DNA of 17,075 nucleotides from JAFGCL01 sp964423835 (lineage in GTDB: Bacteria > Chloroflexota > Dehalococcoidia > UBA2247 > RBG-13-53-26). Both the position numbers and the translations under genes were made by a program. The first letter of the stretch is position 1. Each line of letters begins with the position of its first letter. The stretch is taken from positions 1 to 17,075 of the forward strand of contig CAYRGJ010000052.1 in NCBI GenBank assembly GCA_964423835.1. Reading direction: 5' to 3'. Shown piece by piece: positions 11,627 to 17,075 of this stretch. The notes under the pieces are model-generated. The model was not told the DNA's origin. It searched no databases and saw only the letters and a list, made by a program, of their open reading frames with translations.

Positions 11627-13915
11627 CTATGCCCTCCTGCGTCTCAGCCTTGCCACACCGACGCAAATCAGGGCTATCGGTACCAGTACCAGCAGGTACC
11701 ACAGGTAGAGCAGGTTGTTCTGCTGGGGCGGCGTATCGGCGGGCGCAGTGTCGCTGGCCTCGCTGGCCTCCGTCGCTTCTGCTGCGGCCGGAGATGCCTC
11801 CTCAGTGACGGCGACAACAACTGCCGGCACGGCGCTGCCGTCCGCGCTGCTGCTGTCCGCGCTGCTGCTGTCCGCGCTGCTGCTGTTGTTCGAATCCAAC
11901 ACGGGCGGGGAATCATTGTCGCCCTTCGGGCTGTCGGCCCCGACGCTGTCATCCGCGGGGTCAGGCAGGGACTCGATGGGCACAGCCACGCTGTCGCTTA
12001 TGGGCGGCAGCTGGTTGCAGTCCACGGTGGCGGTGTTGTCAATGTTGCCATCGCCGCCGCCATTGCTCTCGATGTCGGCCTGAGTGACGGTGTAGCAGTA
12101 TGCCCAGGTCCACGCCTCGCCAACATCGAGCACGCTGTTGGTCACCTTGGATTCCACCGGAGCGATACCCGTCAGGTCCACCAGAGAATCGTCCAGGGTG
12201 ATGCCCCACAGCGCCTGGTTGCCGGTATTGGTCAGCGCCACCTGGTAGGTGACAATCTCCCCGGCGTGGTCAATCACGCCGTTGCCCGCCGCGTCCACTT
12301 CGGTGGCGGTCTTGCTCACCGACATGGCGGGCACCCAGTGGTAGTGAATGAGCACGGCTACGCTGTCGCTCACGGGTGGCAGCTGGTCGCAGCCCACGGT
12401 GGCGGTGTTGTCGATGTCGCCATCGCAGCCACCGTGGCTGTCAATGTTCCACTGGGTGACGCTGTAGGTGTAGGTCCACGTCCAGGTTTCACCGACGTCG
12501 AGCATACCGTTGGTGACCATGGATTCCACCGGGTCCACACCCGTCAGGTCCACCCGGGAGTCGGCCACCGTGATGCCGGTGAGCGTCTGGTTGCCGGTGT
12601 TCTGCACCCTGATGGTGTAGTGGATCACGTCCCCGGCGGCGTCCACCGAGTCCTCGGCGGCCACCTTGGTCACGTCCAGGGACGGGCTAAGCGCGACTAT
12701 GTTCGTGGGCTGATAGTAGGAGTTGTCCGTCGTGTCCGGATCAGCAGTAATAGCCGTCACCGACACGTTGTTTACCATATCCATGGGGGGAGGACCATCG
12801 CCCTTTGCGGCTGTGCCAGCGCCACCCGCCTCCGGGAGCTCGGAGGTGTCGTAGTCAGAGAACGTTGTGCCCACATCAACGGTCACCGCCATCGTGGCGG
12901 TCTGCCCCGGGTCCAACGCCCCCACGCTCCAGGTGACCACTAGGTCAACGTGAGATGCGGCCCCCTGGGATGGCACGGCGGAAACCAGGCTCGCCATATC
13001 GTCCAGGGTATCGGTGACGACCACACCGTTCGCCACCGTGTCGGACGAGTTGTTGGTGACAGACACCTGGTACGTCAACCTGCTGCCGGCAAAGACCGGG
13101 TCCGGATCGTCCGTCTTCATGATCGACAGATCGGCTTCCACGGTGAAGAACTGCTGAACCTTGGACAGGGGTATGGTCTTGTTGCCGACATTAATGGTAT
13201 CGGGTGTGTCTGTGGCCGTGTGCGCCTCCACCATGCCGGTGTGGACGTTGCCCTGAGCGCCTTCCTGAGTGTCGTCCGGGATCACGGTCTTGAGCACCAC
13301 CCAGATCTCGACGACCACGGTGTCGCCATCCTGCAACCCTGACACCGGAATTGTACCCTGGATCTGCTCATCGGAGGTGCCTTCATTGACGATGGCCCAG
13401 GTGTATGCATCAACCTGGGCAGTGGCCCCGTTGACGGTAGCGCTGTCAGCGGTGTCCACGAAAGCGCCGTAGATCCCGTATGCGGGGTCAAAACCGAAGT
13501 CCCCGCCATTGGTGGTCTTGGTCAGGAAATAGGGAGTGACCACAATAGTCCCGTTCTCTGGCGAAGTGCTGCCGTCAACACTGATCAACAGCTCGAAGGC
13601 TACTATCTGGCCCAGCGCCATGTCCTTGGGTTGAAGGGACTCCACGGAGTCCTTGGGGTCGCCGTAGATGGCGTGGCCCAGAGGATCAGCAGCCCGCCCT
13701 CCGACGATTGGCGCGAGCTGACTCGGCTGCAGCCTGGGATAGGCGTACCCGTCCCCCTGCGTCGAGGGACAGGCGGCAGACCAATCCAGGGAATACGAGC
13801 CGCCCGATGCCGCCAGGGGCACAGGCAGGACGGCCAGCATCATGGCCGCGATCAGGAATAACGTGCCAGCCTGAGCCAGGATTGGAATGCGTCTGAGCTT
13901 GTTGTGGATACCCAT
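11627..13915 (-). CDS. Large DUF11/DUF7507-repeat cell-surface protein
   Basis: The 762-aa protein has a signal peptide (MGIHNKLRRIPILAQAGTLF, hydrophobic core, cleavage near LAAS at 34-37) and an N-terminal beta-rich region (about 40-250). One DUF11-type domain follows at about 258-345 (VTNNSSDTVANGVVVTDTL), then two closely related repeats at about 409-520 and 529-641 (TNTGNQALWGITLDDSLVDL, DNTATVDCNQLPP). A Ser/Ala/Asp/Pro-rich stalk leads to a C-terminal membrane helix (about 731-752) ending in RLRRRRA. This signal, Ig-like repeats, stalk and anchor layout is typical of surface adhesins or S-layer-like proteins. No LPXTG is seen, so anchoring is by the helix. ATG 13915 has AGGGAG seven bases upstream; an in-frame ATG 20 codons earlier lacks support. 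An intrinsic terminator lies in its upstream region. Confidence 0.88.
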   Translation of the reverse strand: MGIHNKLRRIPILAQAGTLFLIAAMMLAVLPVPLAASGGSYSLDWSAACPSTQGDGYAYPRLQPSQLAPIVGGRAADPLGHAIYGDPKDSVESLQPKDMALGQIVAFELLISVDGSTSPENGTIVVTPYFLTKTTNGGDFGFDPAYGIYGAFVDTADSATVNGATAQVDAYTWAIVNEGTSDEQIQGTIPVSGLQDGDTVVVEIWVVLKTVIPDDTQEGAQGNVHTGMVEAHTATDTPDTINVGNKTIPLSKVQQFFTVEADLSIMKTDDPDPVFAGSRLTYQVSVTNNSSDTVANGVVVTDTLDDMASLVSAVPSQGAASHVDLVVTWSVGALDPGQTATMAVTVDVGTTFSDYDTSELPEAGGAGTAAKGDGPPPMDMVNNVSVTAITADPDTTDNSYYQPTNIVALSPSLDVTKVAAEDSVDAAGDVIHYTIRVQNTGNQTLTGITVADSRVDLTGVDPVESMVTNGMLDVGETWTWTYTYSVTQWNIDSHGGCDGDIDNTATVGCDQLPPVSDSVAVLIHYHWVPAMSVSKTATEVDAAGNGVIDHAGEIVTYQVALTNTGNQALWGITLDDSLVDLTGIAPVESKVTNSVLDVGEAWTWAYCYTVTQADIESNGGGDGNIDNTATVDCNQLPPISDSVAVPIESLPDPADDSVGADSPKGDNDSPPVLDSNNSSSADSSSADSSSADGSAVPAVVVAVTEEASPAAAEATEASEASDTAPADTPPQQNNLLYLWYLLVLVPIALICVGVARLRRRRA
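11841..11885 (-). repeat. 15-bp tandem repeat, three units, in the stalk of the DUF11 protein
   Basis: Three exact copies of a 15-base unit (TCCGCGCTGCTGCTG on the plus strand) encode repeated SSSAD pentapeptides between the last DUF repeat and the membrane helix. Unit-number change would alter stalk length without breaking the frame. Confidence 0.85.
11978..12690 (-). repeat. Two imperfect direct repeats (372-bp offset) encoding the DUF7507-like domains
   Basis: The stretch around 12012 recurs around 12384, for example CCACGGTGGCGGTGTTGTC in both. The offset of 372 bp equals 124 codons, one domain plus linker. The similarity at DNA level indicates duplication within the gene. Confidence 0.7.
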
Positions 13916-13973
13916 CGTCTCACTCCCTCTGCCCGATTCTCCGGGCGCCCACGAGCTACGGCCAAGCGGCCGC

Positions 13974-14004
13974 AAAAAGAAAAACCGGCCCTCAAGGCCG
14001 GTTT
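13974..14004 (-). terminator. Intrinsic terminator upstream of the DUF11 gene
   Basis: On the minus strand AAACCGGCC (14004-13996) and GGCCGGTTT (13990-13982) form a 9-bp GC-rich stem with a 5-base loop, running directly into TTTTTCTTTTT. It is the most canonical terminator in the window. It lies 59 bases before the start codon at 13915 and no minus-strand gene lies immediately upstream, so it either attenuates the surface-protein gene or ends a separate small RNA. Confidence 0.8.
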
Positions 14005-14092
14005 CACTATTGACTCCCCACCACCCAAGTGACCACGTAAGGGTGGTGGCTCAACGCCCCCTCTGAAGTCGCCACCGATCTGTGGCTCTTCT

Positions 14093-14138
14093 GCCCGCTT
14101 AGTCGCCGGACTGCCGGGAATCCCTTGCCTGGCATCCG
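14093..14138. repeat. Repeated intergenic element, copy 1
   Basis: The core at 14111-14134 is identical at 22 of 24 bases to 16926-16949. A GCCCG block (14093-14097) and a CCGG block precede it in both copies. Hand folding gives CGGA-c-TGCC with GGCATCCG, then CCCGC (14094-14098) with GCGGG (14160-14164), then GTGG (14082-14085) with CCAC (14166-14169), a rod-like shape. Confidence 0.5.
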
Positions 14139-14359
14139 CCGCGGCCAGCCGCTGCCGCTGCGGGACCACCGTGCCGTCTTGAGACCTGGGTTTCTGTCTT
14201 CGGGGGTGAAGACGAACTCGCGGCCTGGTCATCTACGTACTCTCCACGGGCCTCACTTAGTAGGCATACCTGATGCGGCCTGCCCGCCGTCGAAAGGATA
14301 CTTGTTAGCGAAGAGCATTGGCGGAGGGCGCCTGGAGGAGCCGCCATGCAGGAGGGGCC

Positions 14360-15733
14360 ATGGATGAGAAAAAGCCGCCGCCGGGTTTTGGAGACATGCT
14401 TGATTTCGGGGTGGTTGAAGCGATTCTGGGCCGGCGCTCACGCCGCTTCTTTCTGGGGGCCGAGATCCCCGATGGCTTCTTCACCTACAAAAGCCGCTAT
14501 GACCCGATGCCGCTGTCAGAGTTGGAGAGGCTCCTGGTGCTGACGGCCTGCGGAACCAACACTGGCTGGCACAATGTGCATTACCGCGCCCGGCGCTATG
14601 CGCCTCATCTCTCCAACTACAGCGCAGCCGCCGGCGGGCGCACCTTCCCTTCTTCAGCCGGCTTCCATACCAGCATGACGTTCTTCACTGACGATGAGGG
14701 TGTCTATGTTCTGGATGCCAGAGACGCGCCCGCGTTCGCCGAAAGAAGCGAGGACGGCTCGATCGGGCTGGACAGGATAGCCAGCGAGGTCAGGAGGCGG
14801 ACCAGGAAACTCCGGGAAGGGCGGCTGGACCTCCCCGGCGAGGTGCCGTTCACGGAGCCGCACAACACGTGGGTGGCCAACCGGCCAGGGACGCTCCTGG
14901 TGATACCGGTGGGCGACCTGGCACAGCACTTCCTGCTGACCCTCTGCTACCTGGCACAGAACGGATTGGCCGTCAGGGACGACATAAACAGGCGCGACAT
15001 TCCAGGCATTGACGGGTTCAAGAGGGTGGTCGATCCGGACAACGCGTTCCCACTGTCGCTGGCGGAGCAGCAGTCAATGGCTGAGCTCACCGTAGAGCTG
15101 TCCACAAGCTGTTTTGCCGGCGCCCTCATGCTGCAGGCCATGGGTCTGGGGGGATGGATGTATGACGGCCTGGACCCGTTTTCCGTGCTCGGCGCCAGCG
15201 GCGATCCGAACGTGTCAGGACTGGGATTCCGCTACGACAGAGATGAACGCTGGCCCTTCCTCAACCCGACCGGATTGCCCGGCGTGATGGAGGGCTTCTG
15301 CCCGCCCCACTACCGGGACATGCGGTCTGCCGTGGAGGCACTGGCCTGGCGCAAGTTCGGGCCCGGCGGCCCGTTTAATGCCGCAACGCCCGGTCCATGG
15401 AAGGATTCGTCTGCGGTCCGTTCTTCAGCCCAGGTGCACAGCGAGGAGTTCAAGGAATGCGTAGCCCTGCAGGCCCAGTACATCTTTGACACGTTCGGCA
15501 AGTTCCCCGGCACCGTCCCGTCGATCTTCGTATTCATGTATCTCCAGGCTCATCATCTGGACCTTGAGTTCTATGACCGGTTCTACCAGCCCGGAGCCTA
15601 CCTCAGGACCCACGCCGATCACATGCAGCGGTGGCATGTACCTCTCACAAGCAAGTGTGATGCCATGCCGCCTCCGCCAGCAGTCAGCAGAGGTTCAGTG
15701 AGGAAAGCGGACCGCAATGAGACACTTCCGTGA
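14360..15733 (+). CDS. Nitroreductase-fold-like protein of unknown function
   Basis: The 457-aa protein starts MDEKKPPPGFGDMLDFGVVE and has no signal peptide. VEAILGRRSRRFFLGAEIPD near the N terminus, PLSELERLLVLTACGTNTGW, FPSSAGFHTSMTFFTDDEGV and a later STSCFAGALMLQAMGLGGWM (from about 247) occur in the same order as in SagB-type and other nitroreductase-like flavoproteins: RRS/R start, SE-L-LL helix, P-SAG loop, then a helix ahead of a G-W-like turn. The similarity is by eye and the protein is much longer than a plain nitroreductase (about 200 aa), so other folds are possible. ATG 14360 follows AGGAGGGG; an in-frame ATG at 14318 would add 14 residues. It is probably cotranscribed with the GNAT gene 37 bases downstream. 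Confidence 0.7.
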   Translation: MDEKKPPPGFGDMLDFGVVEAILGRRSRRFFLGAEIPDGFFTYKSRYDPMPLSELERLLVLTACGTNTGWHNVHYRARRYAPHLSNYSAAAGGRTFPSSAGFHTSMTFFTDDEGVYVLDARDAPAFAERSEDGSIGLDRIASEVRRRTRKLREGRLDLPGEVPFTEPHNTWVANRPGTLLVIPVGDLAQHFLLTLCYLAQNGLAVRDDINRRDIPGIDGFKRVVDPDNAFPLSLAEQQSMAELTVELSTSCFAGALMLQAMGLGGWMYDGLDPFSVLGASGDPNVSGLGFRYDRDERWPFLNPTGLPGVMEGFCPPHYRDMRSAVEALAWRKFGPGGPFNAATPGPWKDSSAVRSSAQVHSEEFKECVALQAQYIFDTFGKFPGTVPSIFVFMYLQAHHLDLEFYDRFYQPGAYLRTHADHMQRWHVPLTSKCDAMPPPPAVSRGSVRKADRNETLP

Positions 15734-15770
15734 TCCGGGCGATGTAGCCTGTGGTGGGAGCGACGAACAG

Positions 15771-16814
15771 ATGAGGGTCCGAGAAGCCACCCCGGAGGAC
15801 AAGCCGGCATGGGATGCCTTCGTCGACAGTGAATACGGCGCCTTTTCCCTCTACTTCGACTGGAAGTACGTGCACGAGGCTGGGGGAGTCCGGTTCATCC
15901 CCCTGTTGATTGAGGACGGTCCGTCCCGGTTGGCCGGCGTTCTCCCCATGGTCAGGGAGGACCACCTTCTCTATTCCACCCTTGATTGCGGCAGAGGCGG
16001 GGGGGCGCAAGGGTTTCTGCTGGCGAGGCGGCTCTCCGATGCTGAGAAGAGCGAGGCGACCTGGGGCCTGTTGGAGCACGTTGACGCGCACCACTCCCGG
16101 AGGTGCGCCTCTTTCAGACTGTCGGAAGCCCCCGCGGCGGTCGCCGACGCGAGCGATGAGCCCACGGCGGCTCTGGTCGCCAGCGGGTTCCGCTACAGGT
16201 ACGACAGAAAGACCGGACTGCCCTGTAACTTCATTCTGCCACTGAAGCAGCCGTTCGAGGAGTTCGTCTGGAAGAAATGGCCGAGACGGCACCGGGAGGT
16301 CCTGAGGCAGACGGAGAGGAATGGGGTAGTGGTCATCCAGGACCGGGAGTTCAGCTATGCCGAGGATCTGGCAGTAATGATGGCGGACAACGACCGGCGG
16401 CATGGAGCCAAACCTCTAACCAGGGAAGAGGTCATGGCCCGGCTGGAGGTGTTTGGGGAGAGGACCAAGCTGTTTGTGGCTCAGCGTGATGGTCAGCCGC
16501 TGGTGATGCTGCTGTGCCACTACACTCCGACCACCTGCTACCTGGCAAGGGTGGGGTGTCTTGACAAGGACACCGACAATGCGAACAAGCTGTGCTGGAA
16601 GACGGCGATTGAGGACGCCTGCAACTCGGGCCTGAGCTTTGCCGATTTCGGCTACACCCACACGGAGAGCCTGGCGTTCTTCAAGGCGAGGTACGGGGGA
16701 ACCAGGGTCCCCGTGCGGACCTATGAGAAGAGGTATTCAATCCCCATGACCTTCGTCGAGAAGGCGCCTGATCTGGTCAAGGAGACCTGGCGCGGCAAGG
16801 TCCGCGCCCGGTGA
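15771..16814 (+). CDS. FemAB/BioF2-type GNAT-fold acyltransferase
   Basis: The 347-aa protein starts MRVREATPEDKPAWDAFVDS, a typical GNAT opening. KKWPRRHREVLRQTERNGVV (about 168-187) matches the basic helix of the FemAB-like / BioF2-like acetyltransferase domain. Close to the C terminus is SFADFGYTHTESLAFFKARY, the usual D-F-G then FK-x-x-(F/Y)-G-G signature. Such enzymes transfer acyl or aminoacyl groups, for instance in peptidoglycan cross-bridges or exopolysaccharide and lipid modification; the substrate is unknown here. ATG 15717 would overlap the preceding gene and add 18 residues that do not fit the family, so 15771 is chosen; GGGAG lies ten bases upstream. Pairing with the nitroreductase-like gene suggests a shared small-molecule or peptide modification task. 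Confidence 0.82.
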   Translation: MRVREATPEDKPAWDAFVDSEYGAFSLYFDWKYVHEAGGVRFIPLLIEDGPSRLAGVLPMVREDHLLYSTLDCGRGGGAQGFLLARRLSDAEKSEATWGLLEHVDAHHSRRCASFRLSEAPAAVADASDEPTAALVASGFRYRYDRKTGLPCNFILPLKQPFEEFVWKKWPRRHREVLRQTERNGVVVIQDREFSYAEDLAVMMADNDRRHGAKPLTREEVMARLEVFGERTKLFVAQRDGQPLVMLLCHYTPTTCYLARVGCLDKDTDNANKLCWKTAIEDACNSGLSFADFGYTHTESLAFFKARYGGTRVPVRTYEKRYSIPMTFVEKAPDLVKETWRGKVRAR

Positions 16815-16836
16815 GATTGGACCGGCGTGCGCCGAT

Positions 16837-16849
16837 GGGGCAGAGCCCC
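16837..16849. terminator. Short terminator-like hairpin after the GNAT gene
   Basis: GGGGC-AGA-GCCCC is a tight 5-bp stem 22 bases past the stop codon. It lacks a U-tract on either strand, so it is a weak call. It may end the plus-strand operon or the putative minus-strand RNA at 16850-17045. Confidence 0.35.
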
Positions 16850-16888
16850 GTGACACCGGCTGTCCGTCTACGTCTCAGCCTCCGCAGG

Positions 16889-16999
16889 CTCAGGGCCAGC
16901 CTTTGCCCGTCCGGTCTCACCCGGCCTGCCAGGAATCCCTTGCCCGGCACAGGGCAGGCCGATTGTGAGGGCTTTGTGACGGTCTTCGTCTGCCCTGAG
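16889..16999 (-). ncRNA. Candidate rod-shaped small RNA, copy 2 of the repeated element
   Basis: Nested complementary arms enclose the shared core at 16926-16949. CTCAGGGC (16889-16896) pairs with GCCCTGAG (16992-16999), CCGTC (16907-16911) with GACGG (16978-16982), CTCAC (16916-16920) with GTGAG (16965-16969), and CGGCCTGCC (16922-16930) with GGCAGGCCG (16953-16961). A minus-strand -10 box at 17052-17057 is suitably placed. The strand is uncertain because such rods are near-symmetric. No known family was recognised. Confidence 0.4.
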
Positions 17000-17051
17000 A
17001 CTTGGCCGCAAATCGTCTCTGCTAGTACCTACTATCAATAATCTCCGGTAT

Positions 17052-17075
17052 ATTGTATACTCTTGCCATGGCAAG
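17052..17075. promoter_or_regulatory. Promoter and operator region at the right edge
   Basis: TACAAT on minus (17057-17052) and TATACT on plus (17056-17061) overlap. The perfect 14-bp palindrome CTTGCCATGGCAAG (17062-17075) would fill most of the spacer of the minus promoter, a good operator position. The minus -35 would lie just past the edge, so the promoter cannot be confirmed. Confidence 0.45.

Larger units (their letters stand above)
13916..14359. other. 444-base divergent intergenic region with structured elements
   Basis: This gap separates the minus-strand surface protein from the plus-strand nitroreductase-like gene. Reading leftward it holds the repeated element (14093-14138), a 9-bp hairpin (CCACCACCC at 14018-14026 with GGGTGGTGG at 14041-14049), an intrinsic terminator (13974-14004) and the surface-protein ribosome site. 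No promoter with two good hexamers was found on either strand, and no convincing reading frame. Confidence 0.6.

Noticed and set aside
11441..12943. A 500-codon plus-strand open frame antisense to the DUF11 gene
   Set aside because: It mirrors the repetitive, GC-rich surface-protein gene. Its product is low-complexity His/Val/Gly/Arg without domain features, and the minus-strand protein has a clear signal, domains and anchor.
14093..14230. A known riboswitch (c-di-GMP, c-di-AMP, cobalamin, SAM and others) ahead of the surface protein
   Set aside because: I compared the region from memory with the core motifs of these classes and found none, so it is reported as an unassigned element instead.
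15684..16403. A 239-codon minus-strand open frame across the GNAT gene
   Set aside because: It is the shadow of a well-supported plus-strand acyltransferase and has no ribosome site or family features.
16868..17074. A 68-codon minus-strand frame at the right edge
   Set aside because: It covers the repeated structured element and its promoter. Composition is Arg/Pro/Gly-rich and no ribosome site is seen at its start.
1..17075. CRISPR arrays, tRNA or rRNA genes, insertion sequences, integrases
   Set aside because: No regularly spaced repeats, tRNA cloverleaf, rRNA signature or transposase-like protein was found on either strand.

Overview
The window is high-GC with dense, short-spaced genes. 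It contains lipoprotein solute-binding proteins with a lipobox, DUF11-type and BIg2-type surface proteins, an EthD-like protein, a short-chain dehydrogenase (SDR) start, a doubled Lrp/AsnC regulator and a DUF5714 protein. This mix fits an uncultured Chloroflexota bacterium (Dehalococcoidia or SAR202-like). That assignment is inferred from gene flavour, not from a marker gene.

Left part (1-5300): an SDR gene runs off the left edge and diverges from a tandem Lrp/AsnC-type regulator. A perfect 15-nt TetR-like palindrome lies just ahead of the SDR gene. Next come two tandem copies of a complete transcription unit. Each has a conserved upstream box, a sigma70-like promoter, a leader with two hairpins, a 410-aa type 1 solute-binding lipoprotein and a 13-bp terminator-like hairpin. 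No permease or ATPase gene is present. A convergent two-domain EthD-like protein follows.

Middle part (5300-11630): a flavodoxin-fold protein with four clustered cysteines faces a minus-strand series of genes. In transcription order these are a small 2-TM protein, a membrane-anchored unknown, a DUF6125-like cytosolic protein and an exported BIg2 + BsuPI protein. Several gaps hold TATAAT or TATACT -10 boxes, so this is probably not one simple operon. Further right are an XRE/S24-type repressor whose protease site looks degenerate, a DUF5714 zinc-ribbon protein, and an unlisted 56-codon GTG-start gene that overlaps DUF5714 by ATGA.

Right part (11630-17075): a 762-aa DUF11-type cell-surface protein on the minus strand has a strong intrinsic terminator in its upstream region. 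The 444-nt gap ahead of it carries a sequence element that recurs near the right edge of the window. Both copies can be folded by hand into a rod-like RNA, so an undescribed small RNA or attenuator is possible. On the plus strand a nitroreductase-like protein and a FemAB/BioF2-type GNAT acyltransferase form a likely operon. I saw no tRNA, rRNA, CRISPR array, transposase or integrase.
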